The position numbers and the translations under genes are program-made. Positions 7,893 to 16,444 of a stretch of DNA of 64,000 nt are shown here, in pieces; within the stretch, counting starts at the first letter, position 1; each line of letters opens with the position of its first letter. The notes beneath the pieces were generated by a model that was not told where the DNA came from, made no database searches, and saw nothing but the letters and a program-made list of their open reading frames with translations. The stretch comes from Leuconostocaceae bacterium ESL0723 (GTDB taxonomy: Bacteria; Bacillota; Bacilli; Lactobacillales; Lactobacillaceae): NCBI GenBank assembly GCA_029392055.1, contig CP113928.1, positions 1,238,501 to 1,302,500 of the forward strand. Reading direction: 5' to 3'.

Positions 7893-8060
7893 TTAGCGCT
7901 CTTTGACTAAGAGCAGAGGTAGGAAAGAAATCAAGTAGAGCATGACAAAATTATCGGGTGTATCCATAACGCCCACTAGCATTAGCAGGCCTAGCAGGGT
8001 CATTAAAATCGGGAGCGCAATGGCTACCCATTGAAAAACTTTTTCACCGGTAATTAGCAT
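7893..8060 (-). CDS. 55-residue membrane protein
   Basis: From the ATG at 8060, which follows AGGAGA by five to six bases, the product has two hydrophobic segments (about residues 9-28 and 36-52) separated by a short DTPDN loop, and ends in KER. An in-frame extension upstream to 8105 is polar and lacks a ribosome site. I do not recognise a family. Confidence 0.6.
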   Translation of the reverse strand: MLITGEKVFQWVAIALPILMTLLGLLMLVGVMDTPDNFVMLYLISFLPLLLVKER

Positions 8061-8201
8061 CTGTATCTCCTGGGCACGTCGGCCATGTCCGGGTTCGCAA
8101 AACACAACATTTGTTGCTTATTATTCTACCTGAATTCTAAATTAACCGCCATTACCGGACCCTAATCTCGGCATAACTGGTCGGTAGAATGGCACTATAG
8201 C

Positions 8202-8375
8202 CTAGCGCCGCCGACCCTCGGTTAGGGTTTGCATGATCCGCAAAAAGATACGAAATGGCAGGGTCAGCACCCAAAAAATCGCGTAAGAAACCATCAGCGG
8301 TCCGCAAATCATAATCGAAAAGAAACCAATGATAGTGACTGGTACCAGTACAAAGGTGACAAAAAATTCCCACAT
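8202..8375 (-). CDS. 57-residue membrane protein
   Basis: The frame from the ATG at 8375, after AGGAGAAGGAAAT, encodes MWEFFVTFVL followed by a largely hydrophobic chain with two likely membrane passes (residues 3-25 and 28-47). It ends with a basic tail, TEGRRR. A longer frame overlaps it on the same strand in another phase but has no coherent composition and starts inside the leader. Function is unknown; it may be co-transcribed with the next small membrane gene, 141 bp downstream. Confidence 0.6.
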   Translation of the reverse strand: MWEFFVTFVLVPVTIIGFFSIMICGPLMVSYAIFWVLTLPFRIFLRIMQTLTEGRRR

Positions 8376-8466
8376 ATTTCCTTCTCCTGGATGTTAGGCA
8401 ACCCAACATCCGCACAATTTCCCACATTGTACCAGATAATCACCTACCAGCAACTTGATAAAGCAC

Positions 8467-8505
8467 ACAAAAAAAGCCGGTCCAAAATCGGATCGGCTTT
8501 CGTTT
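8467..8505 (-). terminator. Terminator of the 430-residue surface protein gene
   Basis: AGCCGATCC and GGACCGGCT (minus strand, one mismatch) pair around GATTTT and are followed by a seven-base T-run. Confidence 0.7.
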
Positions 8506-8520
8506 TGAACATTTAAATGA

Positions 8521-9813
8521 TTAAACGTCCTTACGCTTCTTAGTGAAGAAGGCATAAGTTGCAGCTGAGGCACCAAGACCAAGCAAAGCCGCAGCTTCGG
8601 CAGCTTGGTTGTTGTTGGCAGTCTTAGCCGTGTCAGGCAGGGCTGAGGCTGACTTAGGGGCCTTGTGACCGTGGTGGTGACGGTCGAACTTGGCTGGTTC
8701 AGGCTTACCCTCACCAGGCTTGTGGTCGTGGTGCTTACCTGGCTTTTCGCCTGGCTTGTGATGGTCCTTGGCAGGCTTACCAGCATCAGCCGCACTTTGT
8801 GAGGCTGAAGTTGAAGCAGCCAGTGAACCGCTAGTTGATGCTGACGTTGAGGCAGCAGTTGAGCCGGCAACAGAGCCACTAGTAGAAGCAGCCGTTGAGC
8901 CAGCCAGTGAACCACTAGCACTCAAAATGTTAGTGTTGGCCTGGCTCTTAGCAGTTGAAGCAGCAGCGCTGGCTGAGGTAGAAGTAGATGCCGCAGCACT
9001 CTTAGCAGCTGAAGTTGAGGCTGCCTGAGAAGCAGTCGTTGAAGTAGCCGTGCTGGATGCAATCGTTGCGGGGTTGTCATCAGGGGTACCAATGGCAAGG
9101 GCAGCATTAGTAGTCGTAAGAGGCAGGCTCTTACCATCAGCAACGCTGGTGTAAGTAGCGTTAAGGTGGATAGCTTCGTCATAGTAAGAACCAGGCTTAA
9201 CCGTGATTAAAGTCTGGACAGCCAAAGGATCAGTTGCCGTAGTATCCTGGTTGAAAGTGTAAGTGAAGCCAGAGCTATCAGGCAAGACTGCGAATGAGCC
9301 AGTGCTTGGTGCGTTCAAAACCGCTGAATCACCACCAACAAAGGTTGCGGCCTGGTTGTTTTGGTTATCAAACCAAACCTTGATTTGGTCACCCTTTTGG
9401 TAAGTCTGACCCTTACCATCAATGGCAACCGTCACAGGGATTGAAGTGTCCTTGCTGTAAGGCTGGTTGTTGGTATCAGTGTTGCCAACCGTAATGTCAG
9501 CGGCCTTGGCCTTTGACGAGTTATCAGGCGTGGTAGCAGCATTAGTCGTCGTAGGCGTAGTTGATGGTGCCGTTGAAGTAGGCGTGGTGTTGTTGCTAGT
9601 TGGCAACGTTGCCGTCTTACTGTCCTGGTTGTATGTGTTTAAGATGTCTTTCTGAGCTGATGAAATGGTATCATCGTCGTTAGACTGGTTGGTAGTATCC
9701 GCGTTGGCACCAGTGGTAGTTGCCAAACCAACCGTCAATCCCAGCGCACTTACGCCGGCAGTCAACCAAAACTTACCTGCTTTGTAAGACTTGTAATTTT
9801 GTGTGTTCTTCAT
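8521..9813 (-). CDS. LPDTA-anchored surface protein with serine/alanine repeats and a His-rich stalk
   Basis: The 430-residue product has four parts. Residues 1-39 are a KxYKxGKxW-type signal peptide ([19 protein letters not shown]) ending near ANA-DTT. Residues about 100-245 form a non-repetitive domain rich in beta-prone sequence. A Ser/Ala/Thr-rich low-complexity region follows to about 340. A His/Lys/Pro/Gly-rich stretch of about 38 residues (with HHDHKPGEGK and HHHGHK) leads into the sorting signal LPDTA at 392-396, a hydrophobic stretch and a KKRK tail. This predicts covalent cell-wall attachment by sortase. It lies 203 bp downstream of a second protein with a related N-terminal domain. 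Ligand unknown; adhesin is an inference from architecture. Confidence 0.85.
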   Translation of the reverse strand: MKNTQNYKSYKAGKFWLTAGVSALGLTVGLATTTGANADTTNQSNDDDTISSAQKDILNTYNQDSKTATLPTSNNTTPTSTAPSTTPTTTNAATTPDNSSKAKAADITVGNTDTNNQPYSKDTSIPVTVAIDGKGQTYQKGDQIKVWFDNQNNQAATFVGGDSAVLNAPSTGSFAVLPDSSGFTYTFNQDTTATDPLAVQTLITVKPGSYYDEAIHLNATYTSVADGKSLPLTTTNAALAIGTPDDNPATIASSTATSTTASQAASTSAAKSAAASTSTSASAAASTAKSQANTNILSASGSLAGSTAASTSGSVAGSTAASTSASTSGSLAASTSASQSAADAGKPAKDHHKPGEKPGKHHDHKPGEGKPEPAKFDRHHHGHKAPKSASALPDTAKTANNNQAAEAAALLGLGASAATYAFFTKKRKDV

Positions 9814-9915
9814 AGTCTTCCCTCTTCTCTATTCTAGTTTCTAAAGATTTAATAAAGTTATTTTACCATTTCTTAATTATTTTTTGATAGTAATTGTGAA
9901 AAAATTATAAATAAG

Positions 9916-9938
9916 ATACAAATGTGCCATATTTGTAT
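9916..9938. promoter_or_regulatory. Inverted repeat upstream of the 430-residue surface protein gene
   Basis: ATACAAAT and ATTTGTAT pair perfectly across seven bases, about 100 bp upstream of the start codon and next to a TATAAT-like sequence on the minus strand. There is no adjoining T-run in the right place, so an operator is the likeliest reading. Confidence 0.4.
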
Positions 9939-9973
9939 TATAATTCCGCCATTTAACCTAGCTGAAGGCAAAT

Positions 9974-10007
9974 AAAAAGGGCGACCCCATTAGGGTCGTC
10001 CTTTTTT
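9974..10007 (-). terminator. Terminator of the 1044-residue serine-rich protein gene
   Basis: AAAAAGGACGACCC pairs with GGGTCGCCCTTTTT (minus strand, one mismatch) around a short loop, just after the stop codon of the serine-rich gene. Confidence 0.8.
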
Positions 10008-10016
10008 ATTTAAAAC

Positions 10017-13000
10017 TTAGTCACTCAGGGCGCTACTTGAAGCAGATTCACTGCTGTAGGTTGATTCAGCGGTTGAATCAGTGTAGCTGTTAGAAGCTGA
10101 ACGACTTTCGTCATCTGAAGTCGAAGCGCTCGAGCTCGTTGAGTTACTTACTGAAAGTGAGTAAGCCAGGCTAGCTGAGTTAGCAGCTGACTGGTTGTAT
10201 GAAGTTGAGGCGCTGCTTGAAGCAGAGGCAGAAGTGCTTGCTGAAGTTGAGCGTGAACTTGAACCAGAAGCGCTGGTTGAAGCTGACGTGGAAGCCTGCT
10301 GTGAAGCTGAGTTAGAACTGTCAGTTGAAGCACTCGTTGAGGTACTTGCTGATGCAGCAGTCGAAGCTGACTGAGAATCAGAAGTCGAGGCACTCGTTGA
10401 TGCCGATTCGGATCCAGCCTTCGAGGCAGAAGTAGAAGCTTCATCGGAAGCTGAAGCCGACGTCGAATCTGAGGCAGAGGTTGACGTTGATTCCGAAGCA
10501 GCCTTGGAAGCGCTCGTGGATGCATCAGTTGAAGCTGAGATTGAGGCACTGTCTGAAGCAGCAGTTGAAGTGCTTGCTGAAGTTGAGGCCGTCTTGGAAG
10601 CGGCTTCAGAAATTGAAGCGCTGGTTGAAGCAGCCTTTGACTGACTAGCAGCCTGAGAGGCACTCCGAGTAGCTGACTTTGAGCCACTTACTGAGGCAGA
10701 AGTGCTTTGAGCCTGTGAAAGGGAAGTGCTTGCTGAAGTTGATTCGCTGACTGACTGAGATTCAACGATGCTTTCAGAAACGGAATCGCTCAGGTCAGAT
10801 GACTCTGAAGTACTATCTGAGAGGGAGTCAGAAGCACTAGTGGAAGCATCTTCGGATGCTGATTCTGAGGCTGAAGTTGAAGTAGATGCGCTCGTTGATG
10901 AAGACTCTGAAGCAGCAGTTGAGGCACTTGCTGAAGCGGCATCTGAAGCAGACGTAGAAGCCGAAGCAGAAGTTGATTCAGAAGCGCTAGTTGAAGCTGA
11001 TTCTGAGGCAGCCGTTGATGCGCTGGTTGAAGCTGAAGTTGATGCGTCGGTCGATGCAGATTCTGAAGCAGCCTTGGATGCACTCGTGGAGGCATCGTTA
11101 GAAGCCGCAGTTGATGCTGATTCGGATGCGCTCGTTGAAGCATCGGTGGAGACTGATTCGGAGCCGGCCTTTGAGGCACTCGTGGAGGCATCGTTTGATG
11201 CAGCTGTTGAAGCCGAAGTAGAAGCATCGGTTGATGCGGATTCGGAAGCAGCCTTGGATGCACTCGTTGAAGCATCGTTAGAAGCCGCAGTTGATGCTGA
11301 AGTTGATGCGTCAGTTGAAGCCGATTCAGATGCTGCCTTGGATGCGCTCGTTGAAGCATCGTCAGAAGCTGCGGTCGATGCTGAAGTTGATGCGTCAGTT
11401 GAAGCCGATTCAGATGCTGCCTTGGATGCGCTCGTTGAAGCATCGTCAGAAGCTGCGGTCGATGCTGAAGTTGATGCATCAGTTGAAGCTGATTCGGAAC
11501 CAGCCTTGGATGCACTGGTTGAAGCGTCATCAGATGCGGCAGTTGAGGCTGAATTCGAGGCAGCGGTTGAAGCTGATTCGGAACCAGCCTTGGATGCACT
11601 GGTTGAAGCATCATCGGATGCTGCGGTTGAAGCTGAAGTTGAAGCATCAGTGGATGCAGATTCTGAACCAGCCTTTGATGCACTCGTTGAAGCATCATCA
11701 GAAGCTGCGGTTGATGCTGAAGTCGAAGCATCAGTGGATGCAGATTCTGAACCAGCCTTTGATGCACTCGTTGAAGCATCATCAGAAGCTGCGGTTGATG
11801 CTGAATTTGAAGCATCAGTTGAAGCAGACTCTGAACCGGCCTTTGATGCACTCGTTGAAGCATCGTTAGAGGCACCCGCTGAGACTGATGTAGATACATC
11901 GTTAGAAGCTGAGGTCGAAGCCGAAGTAGATGCATCAGTTGAAGCTGACTCTGAGCCGGCCTTGGATGCACTGGTTGAAGCATCATCAGATGCTGCCGTT
12001 GATGCTGATGAAGATGCATCGTTAGATGCGGCAGTCGATGCTGAAGTAGACGCATCAGTTGAGCCTGATTCAGAGGCAGCCTTGGATGCGCTCGTTGAGG
12101 CATCGTCAGAGGCGGCGTTTGAAGCCGACGCTGACGCAGCATTTGAAGCTGCGGTCGAGTCAGAACTTGAATTTGCCTGTGAGGCTGACTGGGAAGCGCT
12201 GGTTGAGGCCGACTGTGAGTCAGAATCAGAACTAGTGTTAGAAGTTGGCTCGGAACCGTCAGGGTTACCGCCAACTGAGAAAGTACTGTTACCAGTGTTA
12301 ATCAGGTGGGCCGTCTTACCAACGAAATCACTGGTAATGAAGAGACCATACTGGGAAGTAGCATCCCCAGCAACCTGAGCATTAAAGGCCACCGTGTAGC
12401 CATTGCCAGTTGATCCATCATTAAAGGTGTAATAAATCTGGGAACGGCTGGCATCATAGCTCAACTGGCCACCGGTAGTGCTCGTTGGCGTAACGCCACT
12501 CAAGAACGGTGAAGGCGTACTACCATTTGATTTAAATGAAATTGTCACCCGGTCGCCAGCGTTATAAGTCTGACCACCTGGAACCTGGATTTCAAACGGA
12601 ATCGTTTGACCAGCGTAGAAAGTGTTGTTAACCGGATCAACTTCGTTAACGTTGATGCCTGCACCGTTGTTGGTGTTGGCAGAAGTGCTGTCGCCATCGC
12701 GATTGGTGATGCCTTGACTGTCCGCAGTGGAGTCTGCGGTCGTGTTAGCCGTGGTATTCGCCTGGCTATCAGAAGTTGAATCAGACAAGCCAGTCGTGTC
12801 AGCTTGACTGTTAGCAGTGCTATCAGCCTGACTGTCGGCAGTGGAATCGGCAGTTGTATTAGCGGTTGAATCTGCGGTGCTATCCGCAGTTGTGTTCGCA
12901 GCACTACTAGTGCTGTCAGCCGTTGAGTCCTGACCAGACGTCAAATCAGCCGAATCCACCTGGGTGGTTTCACTGGCCTGGGTGCTGCTCTGCGTAGGGG

Positions 13001-13151
13001 CTGTCGTGGTGTCGTCGGCATGGGCATCATTGTTCGCCCCGGCCGTCAAACCAACGCCCAGACCCAGCGCGCTAACGCCGGCAGTCAACCAAAATTTACC
13101 TGCTTTGTAAGATTTAAAGTGTTTTTTATTATCATTGTTATTACTATTCAT
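10017..13151 (-). CDS. Serine-rich repeat surface protein without cell-wall sorting signal
   Basis: The 1044-residue product has a KxYKxGKxW signal peptide (residues 1-45) and a Thr/Ser/Asp/Ala-rich linker to about 160. A domain of about 130 residues (165-295) resembles that of the next gene: [20 protein letters not shown] aligns with ITVGNTDTNNQPYSKDTSI. About 740 residues of Ser-rich repeats run to the end. The middle holds near-identical 28-residue units with [11 protein letters not shown]. The chain ends SASSSALSD directly before the stop and terminator, with no LPxTG, hydrophobic segment or basic tail. Such signal peptides usually mark substrates of the SecA2/SecY2 pathway that are O-glycosylated on Ser. 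Without an anchor it may be released or held non-covalently. Confidence 0.85.
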   Translation of the reverse strand: MNSNNNDNKKHFKSYKAGKFWLTAGVSALGLGVGLTAGANNDAHADDTTTAPTQSSTQASETTQVDSADLTSGQDSTADSTSSAANTTADSTADSTANTTADSTADSQADSTANSQADTTGLSDSTSDSQANTTANTTADSTADSQGITNRDGDSTSANTNNGAGINVNEVDPVNNTFYAGQTIPFEIQVPGGQTYNAGDRVTISFKSNGSTPSPFLSGVTPTSTTGGQLSYDASRSQIYYTFNDGSTGNGYTVAFNAQVAGDATSQYGLFITSDFVGKTAHLINTGNSTFSVGGNPDGSEPTSNTSSDSDSQSASTSASQSASQANSSSDSTAASNAASASASNAASDDASTSASKAASESGSTDASTSASTAASNDASSSASTAASDDASTSASKAGSESASTDASTSASTSASNDVSTSVSAGASNDASTSASKAGSESASTDASNSASTAASDDASTSASKAGSESASTDASTSASTAASDDASTSASKAGSESASTDASTSASTAASDDASTSASKAGSESASTAASNSASTAASDDASTSASKAGSESASTDASTSASTAASDDASTSASKAASESASTDASTSASTAASDDASTSASKAASESASTDASTSASTAASNDASTSASKAASESASTDASTSASTAASNDASTSASKAGSESVSTDASTSASESASTAASNDASTSASKAASESASTDASTSASTSASTAASESASTSASESTSASASTSASDAASASASTAASESSSTSASTSTSASESASEDASTSASDSLSDSTSESSDLSDSVSESIVESQSVSESTSASTSLSQAQSTSASVSGSKSATRSASQAASQSKAASTSASISEAASKTASTSASTSTAASDSASISASTDASTSASKAASESTSTSASDSTSASASDEASTSASKAGSESASTSASTSDSQSASTAASASTSTSASTDSSNSASQQASTSASTSASGSSSRSTSASTSASASSSASTSYNQSAANSASLAYSLSVSNSTSSSASTSDDESRSASNSYTDSTAESTYSSESASSSALSD
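11050..12110 (-). repeat. 84-bp tandem repeats coding for 28-residue Ser/Ala units
   Basis: Within the serine-rich gene the segment coding for [17 protein letters not shown] and following residues recurs at an 84-bp period. For example, the same 29-base stretch starts at 11673 and again at 11757. Neighbouring units differ by a few synonymous or conservative changes. Arrays like this expand and contract by recombination. Confidence 0.8.
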
Positions 13152-13233
13152 AAACTATCCTCCCTTTCCAAAGGCAATTCATTGGCAAATCTGTTCAAAT
13201 ATTCCTGCCAATTCAAGGCAAGTTTAACAGCTC

Positions 13234-13266
13234 TATCTTTATACTTTCTTTACACTTTCTTTACAC
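13234..13266 (-). promoter_or_regulatory. Three 11-bp direct repeats upstream of the serine-rich gene
   Basis: Read on the plus strand, TATCTTTATAC, TTTCTTTACAC and TTTCTTTACAC follow each other without gap (13234, 13245, 13256); the last two are identical. The period equals one helical turn, as in tandem sites of OmpR-type response regulators. A separate dyad AAGACA-N5-TGTCTT lies next to it at 13271-13287. Confidence 0.5.
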
Positions 13267-13373
13267 TTCCAAGACACGTTTTGTCTTTGTATAATATCTC
13301 TGATTTTTAGAGATTGTCCTTATCAAGCGCTAAACAAATATTTTATAAAAAAATACTCATATTTAATATTGGA

Positions 13374-13417
13374 AGAAAAAAGGCTCAGAACCTTAACATT
13401 CGTTAAAGCTCTGAGCC
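13374..13417 (-). terminator. Terminator of the LytTR-DUF3021 operon
   Basis: GGCTCAGA pairs with TCTGAGCC, and inside it TTAAC pairs with GTTAA, giving a long two-part hairpin followed by TTTTTT on the minus strand. Confidence 0.8.
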
Positions 13418-13423
13418 AGTTAG

Positions 13424-13879
13424 TTAACGGCGAATTTGTTGTAATTTTTGGTTGAGCTGGTCGACATTTTGCCGGGCCCAACGCTTGTAAATGGCCCCTG
13501 CTAGCAAGTAATAACCGACGTAAATTAGCGAAAAGACCAGAAAATTCACAGTGTTTAAATTAAACCAGTCAGCCAGGAAGGCTAAAATACTGAAGCCAAC
13601 ATATGTCACCAGGAAGTGAACAATCCTTTGCCGGTCAATACTCCAACGCTCAATGTTGAAAATGTAATTTGCCGCACCAAAGACTAAGCCCATCCCCATC
13701 CACAAAAAAGTGGACACCAGCGTTGCCATCAAGGGGCTACTAAAGCGGTTCACAAATTCTGGGGAACTGGGCATCCAGTAATGGGTCCCATTGATTAGTG
13801 AAAAGAACATGGCAAAGCCGTAGCCAACGCACAATCCCCGCAGGGCCATGCGCCACAAATATTTCAAAACTGCCTTCAT
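13424..13879 (-). CDS. DUF3021 family membrane protein
   Basis: The 151-residue protein has four hydrophobic segments (about 9-30, 45-70, 85-105 and 110-128) and a short cytosolic tail with KRWARQNVDQLNQKLQQIRR. This matches DUF3021 proteins, which are encoded directly after LytTR regulators in many Firmicutes. The ATG at 13879 overlaps the last codon of the regulator (ATGA) and has AGGAG eight bases upstream; a longer upstream frame has no ribosome site. By analogy to LytTR regulatory systems, it may hold its regulator inactive at the membrane until a signal arrives; the signal is unknown. Confidence 0.85.
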   Translation of the reverse strand: MKAVLKYLWRMALRGLCVGYGFAMFFSLINGTHYWMPSSPEFVNRFSSPLMATLVSTFLWMGMGLVFGAANYIFNIERWSIDRQRIVHFLVTYVGFSILAFLADWFNLNTVNFLVFSLIYVGYYLLAGAIYKRWARQNVDQLNQKLQQIRR

Positions 13880-14319
13880 GATAAGTACTCCTTTCGAATT
13901 TGCTGCATGTAACGTCGGGAAGCAAAGCAAACCTGCCCATTGGTTAAAATCACCTGATAAAGACCCGATTGGGTCAGGGCAAAGCGTTCAATCATTGCCC
14001 GGTTGACAATCTCCCCGCTTGATATCTGAATAAAGCGGTGCCGGGACAACTCATCCCGCAACTGATAAATCCGGGCCGCCACCCGGTAAACACCGGACTG
14101 GGTTTGACAGTAGACCGCTTTTTTCTCGGTATAGACCCGTTCAATTTGGTAAACCGGGATGTAACGGTAGCCGTCCTCATCACTGACTTGGAGTTGCTGC
14201 CGGTCGACCAAATCCCTGAGATCATCGAACAGATCCAGCATCCCCCGGTTTTCCTGCCGGACATTTAAACTCAAATTATTTTCGGGTAAGTCCGGATTCA
14301 CATTAAAAGAAACTTCCAT
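13876..14319 (-). CDS. LytTR-domain transcription regulator
   Basis: This 147-residue protein lacks a receiver domain. Residues 1-45 are a short N-terminal extension and 46-145 are a LytTR DNA-binding domain, with characteristic segments YIPVYQIERVYTEKKAVYCQT, RFIQISSGEIVNRAMI and FASRRYMQQIRK. It overlaps the DUF3021 gene by four bases and is divergent from an ABC transporter. Two 9-bp direct repeats matching the LytTR consensus lie 70-100 bp upstream of its start, so it probably regulates its own operon and the transporter. Confidence 0.9.
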   Translation of the reverse strand: MEVSFNVNPDLPENNLSLNVRQENRGMLDLFDDLRDLVDRQQLQVSDEDGYRYIPVYQIERVYTEKKAVYCQTQSGVYRVAARIYQLRDELSRHRFIQISSGEIVNRAMIERFALTQSGLYQVILTNGQVCFASRRYMQQIRKEYLS

Positions 14320-14388
14320 CTCCAGGGCTCCTTTCTCCTGATGCCCTTAGTTATACCGGACAAAAAGTTCAGAAACCAGGGTTTAACG

Positions 14389-14418
14389 ATAAACGGTCCC
14401 TCAACCAAACTAAACGGT
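14389..14418 (-). promoter_or_regulatory. LytTR-type operator (two 9-bp direct repeats)
   Basis: On the minus strand ACCGTTTAG (14410-14418) and ACCGTTTAT (14389-14397) both fit the published LytTR consensus [TA][AC][CA]GTTN[AG][TG]. They are separated by exactly 12 bases, so they repeat at 21 bp, two helical turns. They lie between the LytTR gene and the ABC transporter it faces. Confidence 0.75.
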
Positions 14419-14444
14419 TTACCCTCACCATTTATCCCTGGCTA

Positions 14445-14473
14445 ACGACCACTTAGTTAGAATGATTGGTCGT
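14445..14473. promoter_or_regulatory. Inverted repeat before the ABC transporter genes
   Basis: ACGACCA and TGGTCGT form a perfect 7-bp dyad 15 bases apart, about 47 bp before the transporter start. It could be a second operator or overlap the transporter promoter. Confidence 0.35.
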
Positions 14474-14519
14474 CGGCATTTCGTGGGCGTAAGATTATTC
14501 ATTGAAAGGGGCCAATACT

Positions 14520-15482
14520 ATGACCATTCAAATTCAAGACATTAAAAAATCATTTGGCAACCAACCAGTGCTGCGCGGCGTTTCCCTATCCCTGGCGGAC
14601 GACCAGTTCATCGGTATTTTAGGACCCAACGGCGCTGGTAAATCTACTTTAGTTAAAATCATGACCGGCCAGCTAACACCCAGTGCCGGGCAGGTCCGGT
14701 GGTACGGTCAGAGTAATCAGCCACTCACTGCGGCCCAACGGGCCCAGCGGATGGGGATTGTTCATCAAAACAGTGTCCTAGACGGTTTCTTAACGGTCGA
14801 AGAAAACCTAATTACTCGGGGTGCTATTAAAAACCTGTCCCCTGCCATTACGCGGCAACGCATTCAGGACTTAAATGGCACGATTGAACTAAATTCCTTA
14901 TTAAAGCAGCGCTACCAAAATTTGTCCGGTGGTCAAAAACGCCGGGTCGATATTGCGGCGGCCCTCCTCCATAATCCCCAGGTCCTGATTTTAGATGAAC
15001 CCACCACTGGGATTGATCCGGAAATCCGGGCCGAGCTGTGGACCGCCATTCACCAGCTGCGCCAGGAACGCCACCTTGGTGTCATCCTGATTACCCATTA
15101 CTTGGAAGAAATGCAAGATGTCGATAGCTTAGTCGTTTTACTGGCGGGACAGGTCCGCTACCAGGGTAACCTGGCTAATTTTATTCAGGACCATGCCCAC
15201 AGTCAGTTGGAGCTGGTGGTTAAGACGCCTGATGGTGGTGAGCACACCATTACCAAGCCCTATGCCGACCTAGCCGAAAAAATGCAGGTTTTAAATGATA
15301 GTTATAGCAGCGGCAGCCTAATTGATTTTCACGACGAACCGGTCAGCTTGGAACAGGCTTACTTGAACATGCTACGTGCAGTGCAGCGTCAATCAAAAGA
15401 AGCTGGACCGGGCAGCCCCGAACCAAAAGCAGTAAAGCCGGATGACACCGCCACCACCCGCCTTAAAAAGTTTAACCACTAA
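14520..15482 (+). CDS. ABC transporter ATP-binding protein
   Basis: The 320-residue ATPase has Walker A GPNGAGKST (35-43), signature LSGGQKRR near 139, Walker B VLILDEPTTGID and the switch histidine in LITHYLEE. The C-terminal 90 residues form the extension typical of DrrA/NatA-like drug or lipid exporters. The ATG at 14520 follows AAAGGGG; an upstream in-frame ATG at 14502 is less well placed. It is 16 bp ahead of its permease and shares the LytTR-controlled intergenic region. Confidence 0.92.
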   Translation: MTIQIQDIKKSFGNQPVLRGVSLSLADDQFIGILGPNGAGKSTLVKIMTGQLTPSAGQVRWYGQSNQPLTAAQRAQRMGIVHQNSVLDGFLTVEENLITRGAIKNLSPAITRQRIQDLNGTIELNSLLKQRYQNLSGGQKRRVDIAAALLHNPQVLILDEPTTGIDPEIRAELWTAIHQLRQERHLGVILITHYLEEMQDVDSLVVLLAGQVRYQGNLANFIQDHAHSQLELVVKTPDGGEHTITKPYADLAEKMQVLNDSYSSGSLIDFHDEPVSLEQAYLNMLRAVQRQSKEAGPGSPEPKAVKPDDTATTRLKKFNH

Positions 15483-15498
15483 TTGAAAGGAATTAATA

Positions 15499-16407
15499 AT
15501 GTGGACATTAACCAAACGTAACCTACTCTACACCGTCCGGGACCGGACCGCCTTTGCTCTATCCTTTCTGTCAGTGGCCATCCTTATCCTGGTCTATAAG
15601 GCTTTTCTTGGTAATTTTCAAAGCGAGGCTCTCCAGGATGCTGCCCACTTAAACACCCTTTCAACTGCTGGTAACAACCTGGTCAACTTCTGGCTGGTGG
15701 CGGGTCTAATTATCGTTACTTCGGTCACCAGCTCCCTCTACGGCTTGAACGTGGTGGTCGATGACCGCGTGAGTGGGAAGATGGCTGACTTTCGGATTGC
15801 CGGGGCCTCAGCCCGTAAAATTTTTACCAGTTACTACTTGGCTGCTTTGATTCTTGGTTTTGCTGTGACTGTGTTTAGTGCAGTGGTTGGGATTGCCATC
15901 TTTGTCAGTCCCAGCGCGTTAACCAACTTGTCGGGCACGGCCTGGTTAAAACTACTGGCCTACATTCTCCTTGGCAATGTCTTGGCCATTTTAATCAGCA
16001 TGCCAATTATTTTATTTCTAAAATCGCGGAGTGGCTTTAGCTCCCTCAGTGCCCTGGTCAGCACACTGATTGGTTTTGTCGGTGGCATTTATATTACGGT
16101 CGGCCAGGTTAGTCAACCCATCCAACGCGTGCTCCTGACAACCCCCTTCGTCCATCTCAACGCCCTGATTAAAAACGTCCTGATGACCCAGGCCGAAACC
16201 GATTTTTTTAGTCAGTTCCCAGAGGGTATTGGTGCCAAGGCGCAGCGGAGTTATGACCGGATTTATGGCAACCAGCTTTATTTCCCAGGTACCGAACACA
16301 TCATCACTGCAACCCAGTCTTTGCAGTGGATTGGCGTTTGGATTTTAGTACTGGCACTGGTGAACTACCTAATATTCAAAATCATCACCAAGGATCACGC
16401 CCAATAA
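15499..16407 (+). CDS. ABC-2 type transporter permease
   Basis: The 302-residue membrane protein has six predicted membrane segments and the ABC-2 permease layout: a first helix after MWTLTKRNLLYTVRDRTAFA, a large extracytoplasmic loop, then closely packed helices. AAAGGAAT precedes the ATG. With the ATPase it forms a half-size exporter of unknown substrate. The pairing with LytTR and DUF3021 suggests export of an envelope-active compound or resistance to one. Confidence 0.88.
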   Translation: MWTLTKRNLLYTVRDRTAFALSFLSVAILILVYKAFLGNFQSEALQDAAHLNTLSTAGNNLVNFWLVAGLIIVTSVTSSLYGLNVVVDDRVSGKMADFRIAGASARKIFTSYYLAALILGFAVTVFSAVVGIAIFVSPSALTNLSGTAWLKLLAYILLGNVLAILISMPIILFLKSRSGFSSLSALVSTLIGFVGGIYITVGQVSQPIQRVLLTTPFVHLNALIKNVLMTQAETDFFSQFPEGIGAKAQRSYDRIYGNQLYFPGTEHIITATQSLQWIGVWILVLALVNYLIFKIITKDHAQ

Positions 16408-16440
16408 AAAACCGCCTGACTTCCGTCAGGCGGTTTTATT
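16406..16440. terminator. Bidirectional terminator between ABC permease and amt
   Basis: AAAACCGCCTGAC pairs perfectly with GTCAGGCGGTTTT around a TTCC loop, with U-tracts on either strand. Confidence 0.9.
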
Positions 16441-16444
16441 TTTA

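Noticed and set aside
8152-8427. 91-codon minus-strand frame overlapping the 57-residue membrane protein
   Set aside because: Its start lies in the leader and the translation lacks coherent composition; the frame with a ribosome site and a membrane-protein pattern was preferred.
10768-12378. Long open frame (536 codons) on the plus strand across the serine-rich gene
   Set aside because: It is the antisense shadow of repetitive Ser/Ala codons: its translation is a monotonous Glu/Ala/Asp/Val repeat with no domain, and it has no plausible ribosome site.
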